Origin: an uncultured Pseudohongiella sp.
Lineage (GTDB): Bacteria; Pseudomonadota; Gammaproteobacteria; Pseudomonadales; Pseudohongiellaceae
Assembly: GCA_902537815.1 (NCBI GenBank)
Contig: CACBCS010000004.1
Location: forward strand, 1-64,000
DNA length: 64,000 nt
Direction of reading: 5' to 3'
In this document: piece after piece, positions 21,495 through 30,977 of the stretch
How the letters are laid out: each line of letters begins with the position of its first letter
Position numbering within the stretch: position 1 is the stretch's first letter
Notes under the pieces: generated by a model
Databases searched by the model: none
Told to the model about the DNA's origin: nothing
Seen by the model: only the letters and a program-made list of their open reading frames with translations
Position numbers and translations under genes: made by a program

Positions 21495-24400
21495 ATGCGT
21501 AACCCACGTAATGCAAGAAACATTCTTTGTGCCTCAGTCCTGGCAGCCGTCGGAACGATCTCCGGCGAACTGGCAGCTCAGGACACTTCATCAGGCATCC
21601 GCGGCAGACTGGTTGATGGCTCGGGCAGTCCGCTGGCCAACGCCACCGTGGTCGTTCAGGATTCACGAACCGGCGCCACCCGCACCCTCGAATCCAACAA
21701 CACCGGTACTTTCTACGCGACCAACCTGCCAGTCGGCGGCCCGTATATTGTCACCATCAACAATTCCAAAACGGTGACCATTGACTCGATCCAACTGGGT
21801 GATGTCTACAACCTGACGGTTGACATGGACGCCCCAAGCGAGATCGAAGAAATCATCGTGTTTGGCGAGGCCAATACGCTTGTTGATATCGCTGCGGGCC
21901 CTGCCGCGACTTTCGGCACCTTCGATCTTGATACGGCTGTGTCATATAACAGGGATATTCGGGACGTCTATGCCCTGGACCCTCGATTTAACCTTGATGG
22001 AGATGCGCGGGACTCTCAGACCAACTGCATTGGAAAGCATCCCAGATTCAATTCGGTCATGCTTGACGGTATCTCTCAAACTGACCGGTTTGGGCTCAAC
22101 AGTAACGGATACGCCACTGCGACGGGTATGCCCTTCCCCTACGCCGCTGTAGCTCAAGTCTCGGCTGAACTAGCTCCTTTCGACGTGACTTACGGGGGCT
22201 TCAGTGCCTGTAATATCAATGCGGTAACTCGATCTGGAACGAACGAGTTCTCTGGCAACGTTTTCTACGAATTCACCAATGAAGGCCTTCGCGGAGACAG
22301 CATTGAGCGCCGCGATGGATCCTTACAATCTTTCTCTACTCCGGACTACGACGAGGAATACAAAGGCTTCAGCTTTGGCGGGCCAATTCTTAAAGACAAA
22401 CTATTCTTCTTTACTGCCTATGAAGAATCAGAACAACCTGAATTCATCGGTCAAGGTGTTGCAGGGTCGAGTTCGGGTGTTGCTCGAGATTGGCTCGATT
22501 TGGAAACGTTTAACTTGGTAAATAATGCTGCGCGCGATCTTTACAACATCGATACTGGTGGAGCTCCTTCTGATGGGGTTCAGACAGCAGAGAGCTGGAT
22601 GGGGCGACTCGATTGGAATATCAGCGATAGACACACGGCTTCTCTGATTTATAACAAATATGATGGTGTTGAAGACAGAGCCTCCGATGGCGATCAGAAC
22701 GAGTTTGAGTTCGCCAATCACTTTTACAAAAAGTCAGCTGAACTTGAGACCTTCAACCTAAAGTTGAAGTCCCAATGGACTGACTCGTTTTCGACTGATA
22801 TTTTTTACAACACAAATGAGATGGTTGATGGTCAGAATACTGTGGGGCCCAAAGACGTGGGAGACCATCAAATTTCTGTCAACGGCCGAAATAATGTGAT
22901 TTATCTCGGTGCTGATGATTCCAGGCAAGCCAATAACCTCAACTGGGAGTCGGTGTACTTCCGATTTCTTGGTGAATATCTGATTGGTGATCATGTAGTA
23001 ACCTTTGGTTATGAACGCGACGAATTAGATGTGTTCAATCAGTTCGTGCAACACTCTAATGGCGGTGAGTGGGACTACTACGATGATTCTTTGTCGAACC
23101 CAGCATCGTGTGCCGCGCTGGATGCACAAGGAAGATTCGAAGACCCAACTTGCGGGCTGTCCGGAATCGATCGATTCCTGCTTGGCCGACCAAGCCAAAT
23201 CTACTACGGCAGTGGCGGGGGAACCAATAATCCAGATGACGCGGCCGCGAAATTTCGTAACAACGTGGATATGTTTTATATCCAGGATGAGTGGTTCATT
23301 CCTCAGTATGACCTAACACTCGTCGGCGGCTTGCGATATGAACGAATGAGCATGGATGATCGACCCCAGTTCAATCAGGCCTTCACATCGCTTGCTGGTG
23401 TGCGAAATGACGCCAATTTAGACGGAGTAGACTTGTGGATGCCTCGCTTAGGCTTTACCTGGGAAGCGAATAACAATCTCACTGTGCGAGGCGGAATCGG
23501 CCTTTATTCTGGCGGTAATCCCAACGTCTGGGTAACCAACGCTTGGAGTAATGATGGCATCTCCAATGTCCAGCTCAGGTACCGAAACTTTTCAGGCGCT
23601 GAGTCTGTGTTTTCGGACGTCACCCTGTCTGGCCAAGGACGCCCGGGCTACGACGTTCCGCAAAGCCTAGTCGATCAAGTGGCTGCGACGACTGCAGCCA
23701 GCGCATCCGATGAGGGTTTGGTACTTATCGATCCTAGCTATGAACAGCCGTCTGAGTGGAAGTACTCCCTAGGAGCCACCTATGCATTCGATAGCGGCTT
23801 AACACTTGATGGCGATTTAATTTACTCTCGCCAGGACAATCCTGCTTACTACGAAGATTTGTCTCAGGACCAAGTCGGAACGACTGCGGCTGCCGCACCA
23901 ATTTTCGATTATGTGCGCGGTGAAGATAACTTTATGCTGACCAATGCGCAGACCTATGGCGAAGGCACAGCATTCTCGCTGGTCGCCAAACACAGCTATG
24001 ATTGGGGGCTGGATTGGAGTTTCGGATACGCCTACACGGACCAGACCGATGTCAGCCCAATGACTTCGTCCGTCGCTGGATCCAATTTCAGCAACCTGGC
24101 TCTCACGACTCTAGTCGATCCCATGGCTGCGACATCAAATTACGTGTCGCCACACAGGTTCACGGGGCGCTTGAGCTATGCCAAGGATTTTATTCCAGGG
24201 CATGACACACGCTTCACCATGTATATGTATCGGAAGCAAGGTCAGCCGGCTGGTCACGTCATGAGCTCATCGGAACTTGAGGGGGAAGGCCGGTTTGGCC
24301 GTCATCAGCTCTATGTTCCAAGTCTTAATGACCCGAACGTTGTGATTGGTCCTAACTTCGACGTAAATGCATGGGCTAATTTTGTTTATGAGAATGGGTA

Positions 24401-24728
24401 CGAGCAGTTCGCGGGCGGATTCGTTCCACGTAACCAAAACTTCACAGATTGGTCTACGCGTGTCGATTTTAGAATAGATCAGGAGTTACCACTGCTCTTC
24501 GGAACCCAAGCACGCGCGTATCTTAAGGTTTACAACCTACTCAACATGCTGAACGACAGCTGGGGGCGACAGTCTGACGCATTCTTCTTCAATCAGCAGG
24601 TTGTTACCGCATCACTTGATGCCCAGAACCGGTACGTGTTCGAAAACTTCCGCAACCGCGGTCTTACGGATCTGCGTGAAAACGCTACGCTTTATGAGGT
24701 CCGCATGGGCATTCAGTTCGAATTCTGA
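21495..24728 (+). CDS. TonB-dependent outer-membrane receptor with N-terminal carboxypeptidase-regulatory-like domain
   Basis: A 1077-residue outer-membrane receptor. ATG 21495 is chosen over 21336 because AGGAGGAG precedes it and a proper signal peptide ending ELAAQ results. A CarboxypepD_reg-like beta-sandwich follows (about residues 35-115, GIRGRLVDGSGSPLANATV), then a plug domain and a long beta-barrel ending in the aromatic EVRMGIQFEF. This is the Oar-like/large-substrate architecture often tied to peptide or polysaccharide uptake. Base composition shifts: 60-base samples I counted are 68% GC at 21601-21660 but 42-43% at 22501-22560 and 22801-22860, with 52% near the 3' end. This suggests a replaced central barrel. 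A strong terminator follows. Confidence 0.92.
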   Translation: MRNPRNARNILCASVLAAVGTISGELAAQDTSSGIRGRLVDGSGSPLANATVVVQDSRTGATRTLESNNTGTFYATNLPVGGPYIVTINNSKTVTIDSIQLGDVYNLTVDMDAPSEIEEIIVFGEANTLVDIAAGPAATFGTFDLDTAVSYNRDIRDVYALDPRFNLDGDARDSQTNCIGKHPRFNSVMLDGISQTDRFGLNSNGYATATGMPFPYAAVAQVSAELAPFDVTYGGFSACNINAVTRSGTNEFSGNVFYEFTNEGLRGDSIERRDGSLQSFSTPDYDEEYKGFSFGGPILKDKLFFFTAYEESEQPEFIGQGVAGSSSGVARDWLDLETFNLVNNAARDLYNIDTGGAPSDGVQTAESWMGRLDWNISDRHTASLIYNKYDGVEDRASDGDQNEFEFANHFYKKSAELETFNLKLKSQWTDSFSTDIFYNTNEMVDGQNTVGPKDVGDHQISVNGRNNVIYLGADDSRQANNLNWESVYFRFLGEYLIGDHVVTFGYERDELDVFNQFVQHSNGGEWDYYDDSLSNPASCAALDAQGRFEDPTCGLSGIDRFLLGRPSQIYYGSGGGTNNPDDAAAKFRNNVDMFYIQDEWFIPQYDLTLVGGLRYERMSMDDRPQFNQAFTSLAGVRNDANLDGVDLWMPRLGFTWEANNNLTVRGGIGLYSGGNPNVWVTNAWSNDGISNVQLRYRNFSGAESVFSDVTLSGQGRPGYDVPQSLVDQVAATTAASASDEGLVLIDPSYEQPSEWKYSLGATYAFDSGLTLDGDLIYSRQDNPAYYEDLSQDQVGTTAAAAPIFDYVRGEDNFMLTNAQTYGEGTAFSLVAKHSYDWGLDWSFGYAYTDQTDVSPMTSSVAGSNFSNLALTTLVDPMAATSNYVSPHRFTGRLSYAKDFIPGHDTRFTMYMYRKQGQPAGHVMSSSELEGEGRFGRHQLYVPSLNDPNVVIGPNFDVNAWANFVYENGYEQFAGGFVPRNQNFTDWSTRVDFRIDQELPLLFGTQARAYLKVYNLLNMLNDSWGRQSDAFFFNQQVVTASLDAQNRYVFENFRNRGLTDLRENATLYEVRMGIQFEF

Positions 24729-24764
24729 GCCAGCACGGCAAAACGAATTACTGAACAGAAACAG

Positions 24765-24799
24765 AAAGCCCGGTGCTCATTCGAGCATCGGGCTTTTTT
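24765..24799. terminator. Strong intrinsic terminator, probably bidirectional
   Basis: AAAGCCCGGTGCTC (24765-24778) and GAGCATCGGGCTTT (24783-24796) form a 14-pair stem with one G-U pair and loop ATTC, followed by a T-run to 24799. It ends the TonB receptor transcript. Its T-tail touches the stop codon of the convergent M14 peptidase gene (24798-24800), so the minus-strand transcript also passes through the hairpin. Confidence 0.92.
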
Positions 24800-26489
24800 A
24801 TGTTCGACCTTTTGTTACGACCACCCTGACTCTAGGCATCCCAATACCGCAGACACAGCGCACTTTAAAAATCGGATACTCAACCGACTCAGATACACTG
24901 AGCGCTTCCGCAAGAAAGGCATCAAACAGATTCCAGTAGGCCAGACCGTCGTCAGACTCAGGCTCCAGCAGGTAGAAAATCAGGTTAGCAAGCGGGCTAT
25001 CCATTGAAACCACATAATCGCCGCGTGAGAAGGTTTTCGTGATGTCGATAAATTCGCCACTCAGCAGACTGTTGGTGTGGCCATTCTGCAATGTATTCCG
25101 CTCGTCGACCTCGTGCACCATAAACTGCTGTCCAGGGAATGCGGCATCTGCCTCCAGGGTTTCAACCCAGATACCGTGTTCCTGAAGTTTTTCTGCCAGG
25201 CCGGTGAAGGCAGCGCTGAAAATATAGGCATTCGGCACCAAAGCCGTTTGTCTGGCCTCGAACCGGTTGTAATTCAGCACCCCGGCGATGGTGACCAGTT
25301 CTGCGCTGCGCACAAAATCCGTCGACCCGTCCGGCTTCTGATAAGGAATGTAACGATAAGTCAGCAGATCCAGCGGTTCTTCACGGGGCACCATGGAAAA
25401 CTGCACACCATTTTGCTGACCAATGGCGGTGGCGGCGACTCTCCGGTCAGCCTCGTGGTTAATCTGCTGAATGGTTCTGCCATGCTGGTGGGTATATTCA
25501 AGAATTTCCTCAATAAACACATTCGCCGCATGCACCCGTTTGTAGAACCGGTCATGGGAAAACGTTTCGCTGAGAATCGCCATGCGATTCCGCAGCCCCA
25601 TATAATTGGTGAGATATCTTGGCGCATGATGATAGGTGCGTAATTCGGTGGGCGGCCAGCTGCGATAGTCATAGCCACCGTACCAGTCAATATCGAGGTT
25701 AAATTTCTCGTTCACGCTTTGCTTTAGCGCCGGCAGCATGACTTCACTGGTATAGTTTGACGTGCTGGCGTCTCCCGCCGTCGCGTAGGACGGCGCATAA
25801 GTCAGCGAGTTTCCGTGCCAGGTCCCGTTGGTCGTGTGCAGATCTACCAGCAGATCCGGATCCCAGCGCTGAATCACGTTTCTGAAGAGCGCCTTCGTCT
25901 CATCTGCCTCGACAATCATTCCGTCCCGATTCAGATCATATCCGTGCGCTGTCCGCACCCCGGTCATGACCGGACTCAATTCCTGATTGGGCCGCGAGTT
26001 CTCCCTCATGGCGTCATTGCCGTCAGCGTTATAGATCGGCACAAAAACCAGTATCTGATTGCCCAGCAGATGCTGCTTGTCTCCGAACAGAATATCGCGC
26101 ATCACAATCAGCGATGCTTCCTTACCCTCCACTTCGCCACCATGAATGTTTGCCTGAATAGCAATCACCGGTTTGCCGCTGGCTTCAGCCTGCGCCGGCG
26201 AGGAGACTGGAGGATTTGCCAGCACAACGATGGGCACGTCACGCCCTTCCCGGGTCATTAGCAGGGTTTCGCGGTACATCAGGTCAGTCTGGCTGTCCAG
26301 CGCATCCAGCACCTCAATGACCTCATTGAACGTGGAGGTACGTTCGTAATGACTGCGCTCGGCCGCAGTCATCATGCCTTGGGTGAAAGAAGGGATTATT
26401 TGCGCCTGCGCCGAATGCAGACACACGCAGGTGCAGACTGCGAACGCGGCAACTGCGTGATGATACTTAATCCTGTCAGAGCGTTTCAC
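24798..26489 (-). CDS. Secreted M14 family zinc carboxypeptidase
   Basis: A 563-residue exported metallocarboxypeptidase. The GTG start at 26489 has AAGGAG upstream and a signal peptide ending SAQA. The zinc site is NIHGGEVEGKE (H and E of the HxxE pair) near residue 115, with the third ligand in LLVDLHTTNGTWHG near residue 215. The SETFSHDRF stretch near 320 may carry the catalytic Glu region. After the peptidase domain there are about 200 further residues of unknown role, as in other environmental M14 proteins. It would release C-terminal amino acids from peptides in the periplasm. It is a single gene, convergent with the TonB receptor. Confidence 0.9.
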   Translation of the reverse strand: MKRSDRIKYHHAVAAFAVCTCVCLHSAQAQIIPSFTQGMMTAAERSHYERTSTFNEVIEVLDALDSQTDLMYRETLLMTREGRDVPIVVLANPPVSSPAQAEASGKPVIAIQANIHGGEVEGKEASLIVMRDILFGDKQHLLGNQILVFVPIYNADGNDAMRENSRPNQELSPVMTGVRTAHGYDLNRDGMIVEADETKALFRNVIQRWDPDLLVDLHTTNGTWHGNSLTYAPSYATAGDASTSNYTSEVMLPALKQSVNEKFNLDIDWYGGYDYRSWPPTELRTYHHAPRYLTNYMGLRNRMAILSETFSHDRFYKRVHAANVFIEEILEYTHQHGRTIQQINHEADRRVAATAIGQQNGVQFSMVPREEPLDLLTYRYIPYQKPDGSTDFVRSAELVTIAGVLNYNRFEARQTALVPNAYIFSAAFTGLAEKLQEHGIWVETLEADAAFPGQQFMVHEVDERNTLQNGHTNSLLSGEFIDITKTFSRGDYVVSMDSPLANLIFYLLEPESDDGLAYWNLFDAFLAEALSVSESVEYPIFKVRCVCGIGMPRVRVVVTKGRT

Positions 26490-26892
26490 AGACTGTGACT
26501 CCTTAATGACTCCATACTGATTTTTTTACGGATGCCCAGCGAACAAGCGGCTCTCCCGCGCCGCTGTGTCCGAATATCGTTTGCTACCGAAACAAAGATA
26601 CCCTGATTCTGCTCTGGAATCGCGTGGAGGTTGAAAGCGGCATCTTACGGCAGAGGAAGTACGTAACCGGTCGGCAGTCGTCGGTGATTGTGACAGTGTG
26701 TAATATTTTCGCTCAGAAGGCTTCTAGGCCCCTATTTTCAGGTGTTCTGGAGAGGTCTGATTTGCGAGTTTGTTGCTTTTGTCGCAGAAAGGGCTTAGCC
26801 TCGCAAATGACCTCAACGCCAGATAAATCGGGGAAAAACCGCATACCAAAGCCTTTCGCCGCGGATGCGCTCGTTAACCCACAAACGGAGCA
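26490..26892. other. Divergent intergenic region with a long leader hairpin
   Basis: These 403 bases separate the divergent M14 peptidase and aldehyde oxidoreductase genes and should hold both promoters. I see no convincing -35/-10 pair and no supported gene. The main structure is the long inverted repeat at 26752-26814, listed separately. Confidence 0.5.
26752..26814 (+). promoter_or_regulatory. Long leader hairpin upstream of the PaoABC-like operon
   Basis: GAGGTC-(TG)-ATTTGCGAG at 26752-26768 pairs with CTCGCAAATGACCTC at 26800-26814, giving 15 base pairs with a two-base bulge. The 31-base loop can form a further short stem (GCTTTT with AAAGGGC, using G-U pairs). It lies about 80 bases before the Fe-S subunit start. 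No T-run follows, so it is not a simple terminator. A regulatory RNA leader or protein operator is possible; I do not recognise it as a known Moco motif. Confidence 0.5.
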
Positions 26893-27483
26893 ATGTCAGT
26901 GAATTCCAAACTAACACGCAGACGTTTTATCAAGGGAGTCATCTTTTCCGGTGCTGCCGCAACCACCGGCGCAGGAGTGTATCTCGCTAACGCACAGAAC
27001 GGGGCGGGAACGGCCGAGCGCTTGATAAATCTCAACATCAACGGCCGCACACGCCCTGTCGATGTCATGCCATCGGAGACACTTGCCTACACCCTGCGGT
27101 ACAAACTCGATCTGACCGGCACCAAAATCGGCTGTAATCGCGGAGAATGCGGCGCGTGTACTGTACTGATCGACGGTGTCGCAAATTATGCCTGCTCGGT
27201 GCTGACCCACAACGTCAAGGACAAAGCGGTCGTTTCTATCGAGGGCATCAAATCGGCTGACGGAACGCTGCATGCGGTTCAACAGGCATTCATCGATGAG
27301 AATTCTCCGCAGTGCGGTTTCTGCACACCCGGCCAGGTGATGTCAGCCGTTGCGCTGCTGAGCAGCAATCCAAGACCGACCCGAGAGGAAGTTCGTACCG
27401 GCCTGTCGGGCAACCTGTGCCGCTGTGGCGCTTATGAACATTACATCAATGGCGTGTTACGCGCCTCGGGGCAAATCGCATGA
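26893..27483 (+). CDS. Periplasmic aldehyde oxidoreductase, [2Fe-2S] subunit (PaoA-like)
   Basis: The small subunit of a xanthine dehydrogenase family molybdenum hydroxylase, carrying two [2Fe-2S] clusters. The 196-residue protein has a twin-arginine signal (TRRRFIKG at residues 8-15), so the folded complex is probably exported to the periplasm as in E. coli PaoABC. The plant-type ferredoxin motif is CNRGECGACTVLIDG with a distal Cys, and the second cluster uses QCGFCTPGQ and CRCG. AACGGAG precedes the start. Its stop overlaps the molybdenum subunit start by four bases. The electron acceptor and substrate aldehyde are unknown. Confidence 0.93.
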   Translation: MSVNSKLTRRRFIKGVIFSGAAATTGAGVYLANAQNGAGTAERLINLNINGRTRPVDVMPSETLAYTLRYKLDLTGTKIGCNRGECGACTVLIDGVANYACSVLTHNVKDKAVVSIEGIKSADGTLHAVQQAFIDENSPQCGFCTPGQVMSAVALLSSNPRPTREEVRTGLSGNLCRCGAYEHYINGVLRASGQIA

Positions 27484-29924
27484 GTACACATATAGGAAAA
27501 GATTTCACGCCGCCCTGTGTACCTGGCAAGGTCACCGGCGAGATCAAATACGCGGAAGACTACAAAGCCGAAGGAATGGTCTTCGCGCGACTGCTGACCA
27601 GCCCGATGCCTTCAGGCAGAGTGGTCAACATCGATGCGACAGCTGCGCTTCGCATGGACGGCGTGATCGGGATATTTACTGCCGATGACCTCCCACCTGT
27701 CGCGCCCCCGGCCAATCCGGCTCTGGCGTCGGACTACATTACCTATGTCGGTCAACCGATTCTGGCAGTGGCGGCCACTTCTGAAGAAATCGCCGAAACT
27801 GCGCTTGACCGCATTCGAATTGATTTCGAGCGCCGGGATTTCGTCGTCGACCCCCTGGAGAGTCTCTCTCCCAATGGTCCGGATGCCTATCCCGAAGGCA
27901 ACGCGCTGGTGAGAACGCAGGAAGAGGGTCCGGAAGGCTCTCCCATCGTCGGCGCTCAGATTAAAAGCATCAAATGGCCGCAAAGCGCCATTGATGCGCT
28001 TCGGGCGGGTCAGGAACCGGTCGGTGCTGAATTCACCAATGAATGGGCCTTCGGCGATATCGAGGCTGGCTTTGCTGAGGCTGCAGCGATCATTGAAGAG
28101 CCGTTTGTCACCATGGGCTATCCGCACCATTCTCTGGAAGCAAGAACCTGTATGGCTTACTGGGAAAACGGGAAATGCTATTTCCACGGTTCTTCCCAGA
28201 GCCAGAGTGCCAATAACGCCGGTCTGGCACGCATGCTGAATATCCCGCTGGAGGATCTGGTCTTTATCAACGAGGCCACCGGCGGCGGCTTTGGCTCGAA
28301 AATCGGGCCATATCCCTACATGGCGATAACCGGCAACTTTTCCCGGGTCCTGAATCGACCGGTACAACTTCGAATCACGCGAGAACAGGAGTTCTACATC
28401 GGTTCTGCCCGCTCTGGCATGCAAGGCTGGATCAAGACCGGCGTCAAGGAAGATGGCAAGGTGTCTGCGGTTGATCTGGTGATTGTCAATGATGGCGGTA
28501 TGACCGGCGGGGGCAGTGGAAATTCTTCCGCGCAACACGTCACCGTGGCTTACCAACCGGAAAACATGCGGTTCCGGCACATATCGGTTTACACCAACAC
28601 CACCCCGCGCGGTGCTCAGCGGGGGCCGGGGCAGAACGAAATGGCTGCCGTACTGGCGCCCATGACTGACAAGCTGGCTGAGGCGATCGGCATGGATCGC
28701 GTCGAGTTCCGCAAGCGCAACGTCCTCGACAGCGATGGCTTCCAGGGTGGTAGTCAGGGACCTGTGACCAGCGCATTCGTCCGCGAAGCACTCGATCAGG
28801 GTGCACGGGCATTCAACTGGGCCGAAAGAAGCAGCCAACCCAAGGATCTCGGTGGCAGCAAGCGACGCGGTCTCGGTGTCGGGCTCGGCTATCATGGCGC
28901 AGGCGGCCGGGGCTACGACGGACTGCTGCGTATCGGTACCGATGGGAGGCTTTACATCCACAGTGGTGTCGGAAATCTGGGCACCTACTCGTACGCTGCG
29001 ACCTGTCGCGCTGCCGCAGAGGCTCTGCAAATCCCGTGGGAGCGCTGCGAAATCGTCCGGGGCCGTTCGGACCGCTATCTGCCTCACAGCTCAGGTCAGG
29101 GCGGGTCCAATACAATCTTCACGCACACACGGACCAACTGGGTAGCTGCTCAGGACGCCATTATGAAGATGAAAGAGATCGCCGCCATGGATTTTGGTGG
29201 TACAGCGGCTGACTACGAGATCGGCGGCGAGCGCGTTTTCAAAACTGCAGACAACTCTCAGGGGCTCACTTATGCAGAAGCCGCCCGGCGAGCCATGGAA
29301 CTGGGCAGTAAGTTCAGCGGGGAGCAGTATCCTGATGACATCAACCCACTGACCCAAATCGCCGTTCAGGGCATGGCCGGCTCGGGTTTGGTGGGCGTTG
29401 CCAAAGACAATATTCCCGGCGTCGGTCAACCACCCGGCAACGTGATCGGGTTTATGGAAATTGAACTGGACATCGACACGGGTAAGTACGAAATCGTTGA
29501 TTACGCCTCCGTTGCCGATTGCGGTACGGTTGTGCATCCCAAGAACTTTGAAAATGCCATGCGCGGTGGTGCGGTCTGGGGGGTCGGATTATCCGGTCTC
29601 GAGAAGCATGTCTATGATCCGCAAAACGGGCTTCCAGCCAACACTGGACTGTATCAGTGCAAGCCGCCTACCAACATGGACGTCCCTGTTGATACGATTG
29701 CTCAAGGTGTCAACATCCCGGATCCGCAAAACCCGACAGGAGGTCGAGGGATCGGCGAGCCTACACAGGGCGCCGCCGCAGCGGCTCTGTCCAGTGCGCT
29801 GCGTGATGCGCTGGGCGGACATCTGTTCAACACGGCCCCGGTAACCACCGACATGATCATCGACCACCTCGCCGGTAACAGCTACAGCTCCGGTGCAGGA
29901 ACGTTAAAGACCAATACTTTTTGA
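27480..29924 (+). CDS. Aldehyde oxidoreductase, molybdopterin-binding subunit (PaoC-like)
   Basis: The catalytic subunit, 814 residues, of the xanthine dehydrogenase family. It oxidises an aldehyde or heterocycle using water at the molybdenum centre. The substrate-domain start (VTGEIKYAEDY), the Moco-binding ATGGGFGSKIG motif near residue 265 and the C-terminal GRGIGEPTQGAAAAA with the presumed catalytic Glu near residue 758 are visible. It has no signal peptide of its own and would ride with the Tat-bearing Fe-S subunit. Start overlaps the Fe-S gene (ATGA). The FAD gene follows after eight bases. The product depends on molybdenum cofactor; moeA lies about 11 kb away. Confidence 0.93.
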   Translation: MSTHIGKDFTPPCVPGKVTGEIKYAEDYKAEGMVFARLLTSPMPSGRVVNIDATAALRMDGVIGIFTADDLPPVAPPANPALASDYITYVGQPILAVAATSEEIAETALDRIRIDFERRDFVVDPLESLSPNGPDAYPEGNALVRTQEEGPEGSPIVGAQIKSIKWPQSAIDALRAGQEPVGAEFTNEWAFGDIEAGFAEAAAIIEEPFVTMGYPHHSLEARTCMAYWENGKCYFHGSSQSQSANNAGLARMLNIPLEDLVFINEATGGGFGSKIGPYPYMAITGNFSRVLNRPVQLRITREQEFYIGSARSGMQGWIKTGVKEDGKVSAVDLVIVNDGGMTGGGSGNSSAQHVTVAYQPENMRFRHISVYTNTTPRGAQRGPGQNEMAAVLAPMTDKLAEAIGMDRVEFRKRNVLDSDGFQGGSQGPVTSAFVREALDQGARAFNWAERSSQPKDLGGSKRRGLGVGLGYHGAGGRGYDGLLRIGTDGRLYIHSGVGNLGTYSYAATCRAAAEALQIPWERCEIVRGRSDRYLPHSSGQGGSNTIFTHTRTNWVAAQDAIMKMKEIAAMDFGGTAADYEIGGERVFKTADNSQGLTYAEAARRAMELGSKFSGEQYPDDINPLTQIAVQGMAGSGLVGVAKDNIPGVGQPPGNVIGFMEIELDIDTGKYEIVDYASVADCGTVVHPKNFENAMRGGAVWGVGLSGLEKHVYDPQNGLPANTGLYQCKPPTNMDVPVDTIAQGVNIPDPQNPTGGRGIGEPTQGAAAAALSSALRDALGGHLFNTAPVTTDMIIDHLAGNSYSSGAGTLKTNTF

Positions 29925-29932
29925 GGTGAACT

Positions 29933-30922
29933 ATGCCATCACATGACGTAATGCCAAACATGGAACTGTACCAGCCGGTACAGGTTGAAGATGCGCTTGC
30001 GATTGCTGACCGCCTCGCAGAGAGGGGCTGGCTAGTAGGCGGTGGGCAAGACACCTATGGCTGGCTGAAAGACCGCGCCAAGACCGCTGATGCACTGATT
30101 GATCTGAGCGCCATTGAGTCGCTGCGCGGGATTCGTGAAACCGCAGACGGCATCGAAATCGGTGCGCTGACTACGCTGACTGAGGTTGCGACAAGCGACC
30201 TGATCCGCGGTGGTTATTCGCTGCTGGCCGACGCAGCCAGCGTCGTAGCCAGCCCTCAGATTCGGAACATCGGCACGCTGGGCGGCAACGTCAGTCAGGA
30301 CGTTCGCTGCTGGTACTATCGGCGAGGGCTGTCCTGTTACCGGGCCGGAGGAAACCTGTGCTACGCAGATACACCGCAGGGCATGAACCGGGAACACGCT
30401 CTGTTCGATCAGAGCCGCTGCGTCGCGGCCGGGGCCTCGGATACCGCGCCGGCACTGGTTGCCCTTGACGCCTCAATGGTGATTCAGAATCTCAACGGCG
30501 AGCGGGTGATTGATGCCAGAGACTTTTTCGTGGGCCCGGCTAATGACATTGAAAACACAACGGTTCTGCGCCCCGGGGATATCCTGACGTCGGTCAGAAT
30601 TCCTTCCACCTGGGCTAACGCAGAGTTTTACTGGGAGAAGGTTGCCGACCGAAACGTGTGGGATTTTTCTCTGGTGAATGTCGCGGCCGCATTTAAAACC
30701 ACTGGCGGTCAGATCGAGGATTCCCGAATTGTCGTCGGTGCCGTGCAAACCACACCGCGCCGCTTGACCGACGTCGAAAATGCCATCCGCGGAAACAGCA
30801 GAAACGCTGACACCGCCGAAGCAGTCAAAGAGCTGTGTACCACAGGTGCACGCACCCTCGCGCACAACGGCTTTAAAGTGCCCTTGATGCAAAATCTGGT
30901 CAAACGCGCGATCGTCGCCTGA
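29933..30922 (+). CDS. Aldehyde oxidoreductase, FAD-binding subunit with extra [4Fe-4S] cluster (PaoB-like)
   Basis: A 329-residue FAD subunit. The FAD-binding stretches are WLVGGGQDTYGWLKD near residue 34 and ASPQIRNIGTLGGNVSQD near 105-122. An insertion holds four cysteines at about 126, 135, 143 and 163 (RCWYYRRGLSC, NLCYAD, SRCVA), matching the [4Fe-4S] insertion of E. coli PaoB/YagS. This identifies the PaoABC branch rather than true xanthine dehydrogenase. The order here is Fe-S, Mo, FAD, while E. coli has Fe-S, FAD, Mo. GAGGTG precedes the start. A bidirectional terminator follows. Confidence 0.92.
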   Translation: MPSHDVMPNMELYQPVQVEDALAIADRLAERGWLVGGGQDTYGWLKDRAKTADALIDLSAIESLRGIRETADGIEIGALTTLTEVATSDLIRGGYSLLADAASVVASPQIRNIGTLGGNVSQDVRCWYYRRGLSCYRAGGNLCYADTPQGMNREHALFDQSRCVAAGASDTAPALVALDASMVIQNLNGERVIDARDFFVGPANDIENTTVLRPGDILTSVRIPSTWANAEFYWEKVADRNVWDFSLVNVAAAFKTTGGQIEDSRIVVGAVQTTPRRLTDVENAIRGNSRNADTAEAVKELCTTGARTLAHNGFKVPLMQNLVKRAIVA

Positions 30923-30977
30923 TCGACAGGCTAGGCGCCTGGCTCCGAGGGTGGCTTCCCTCAATCAGGCTGAAGGC

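Noticed and set aside
26624-26902. A 92-codon plus-strand frame before the aldehyde oxidoreductase genes
   Set aside because: It crosses the leader hairpin and overlaps the true start, with Cys/Arg-rich, unlikely composition.
27612-29087. A 491-codon minus-strand open frame opposite the molybdenum subunit gene
   Set aside because: The plus strand encodes a complete conserved subunit here; the antisense frame has no recognisable domain and arises from GC-rich codon bias.
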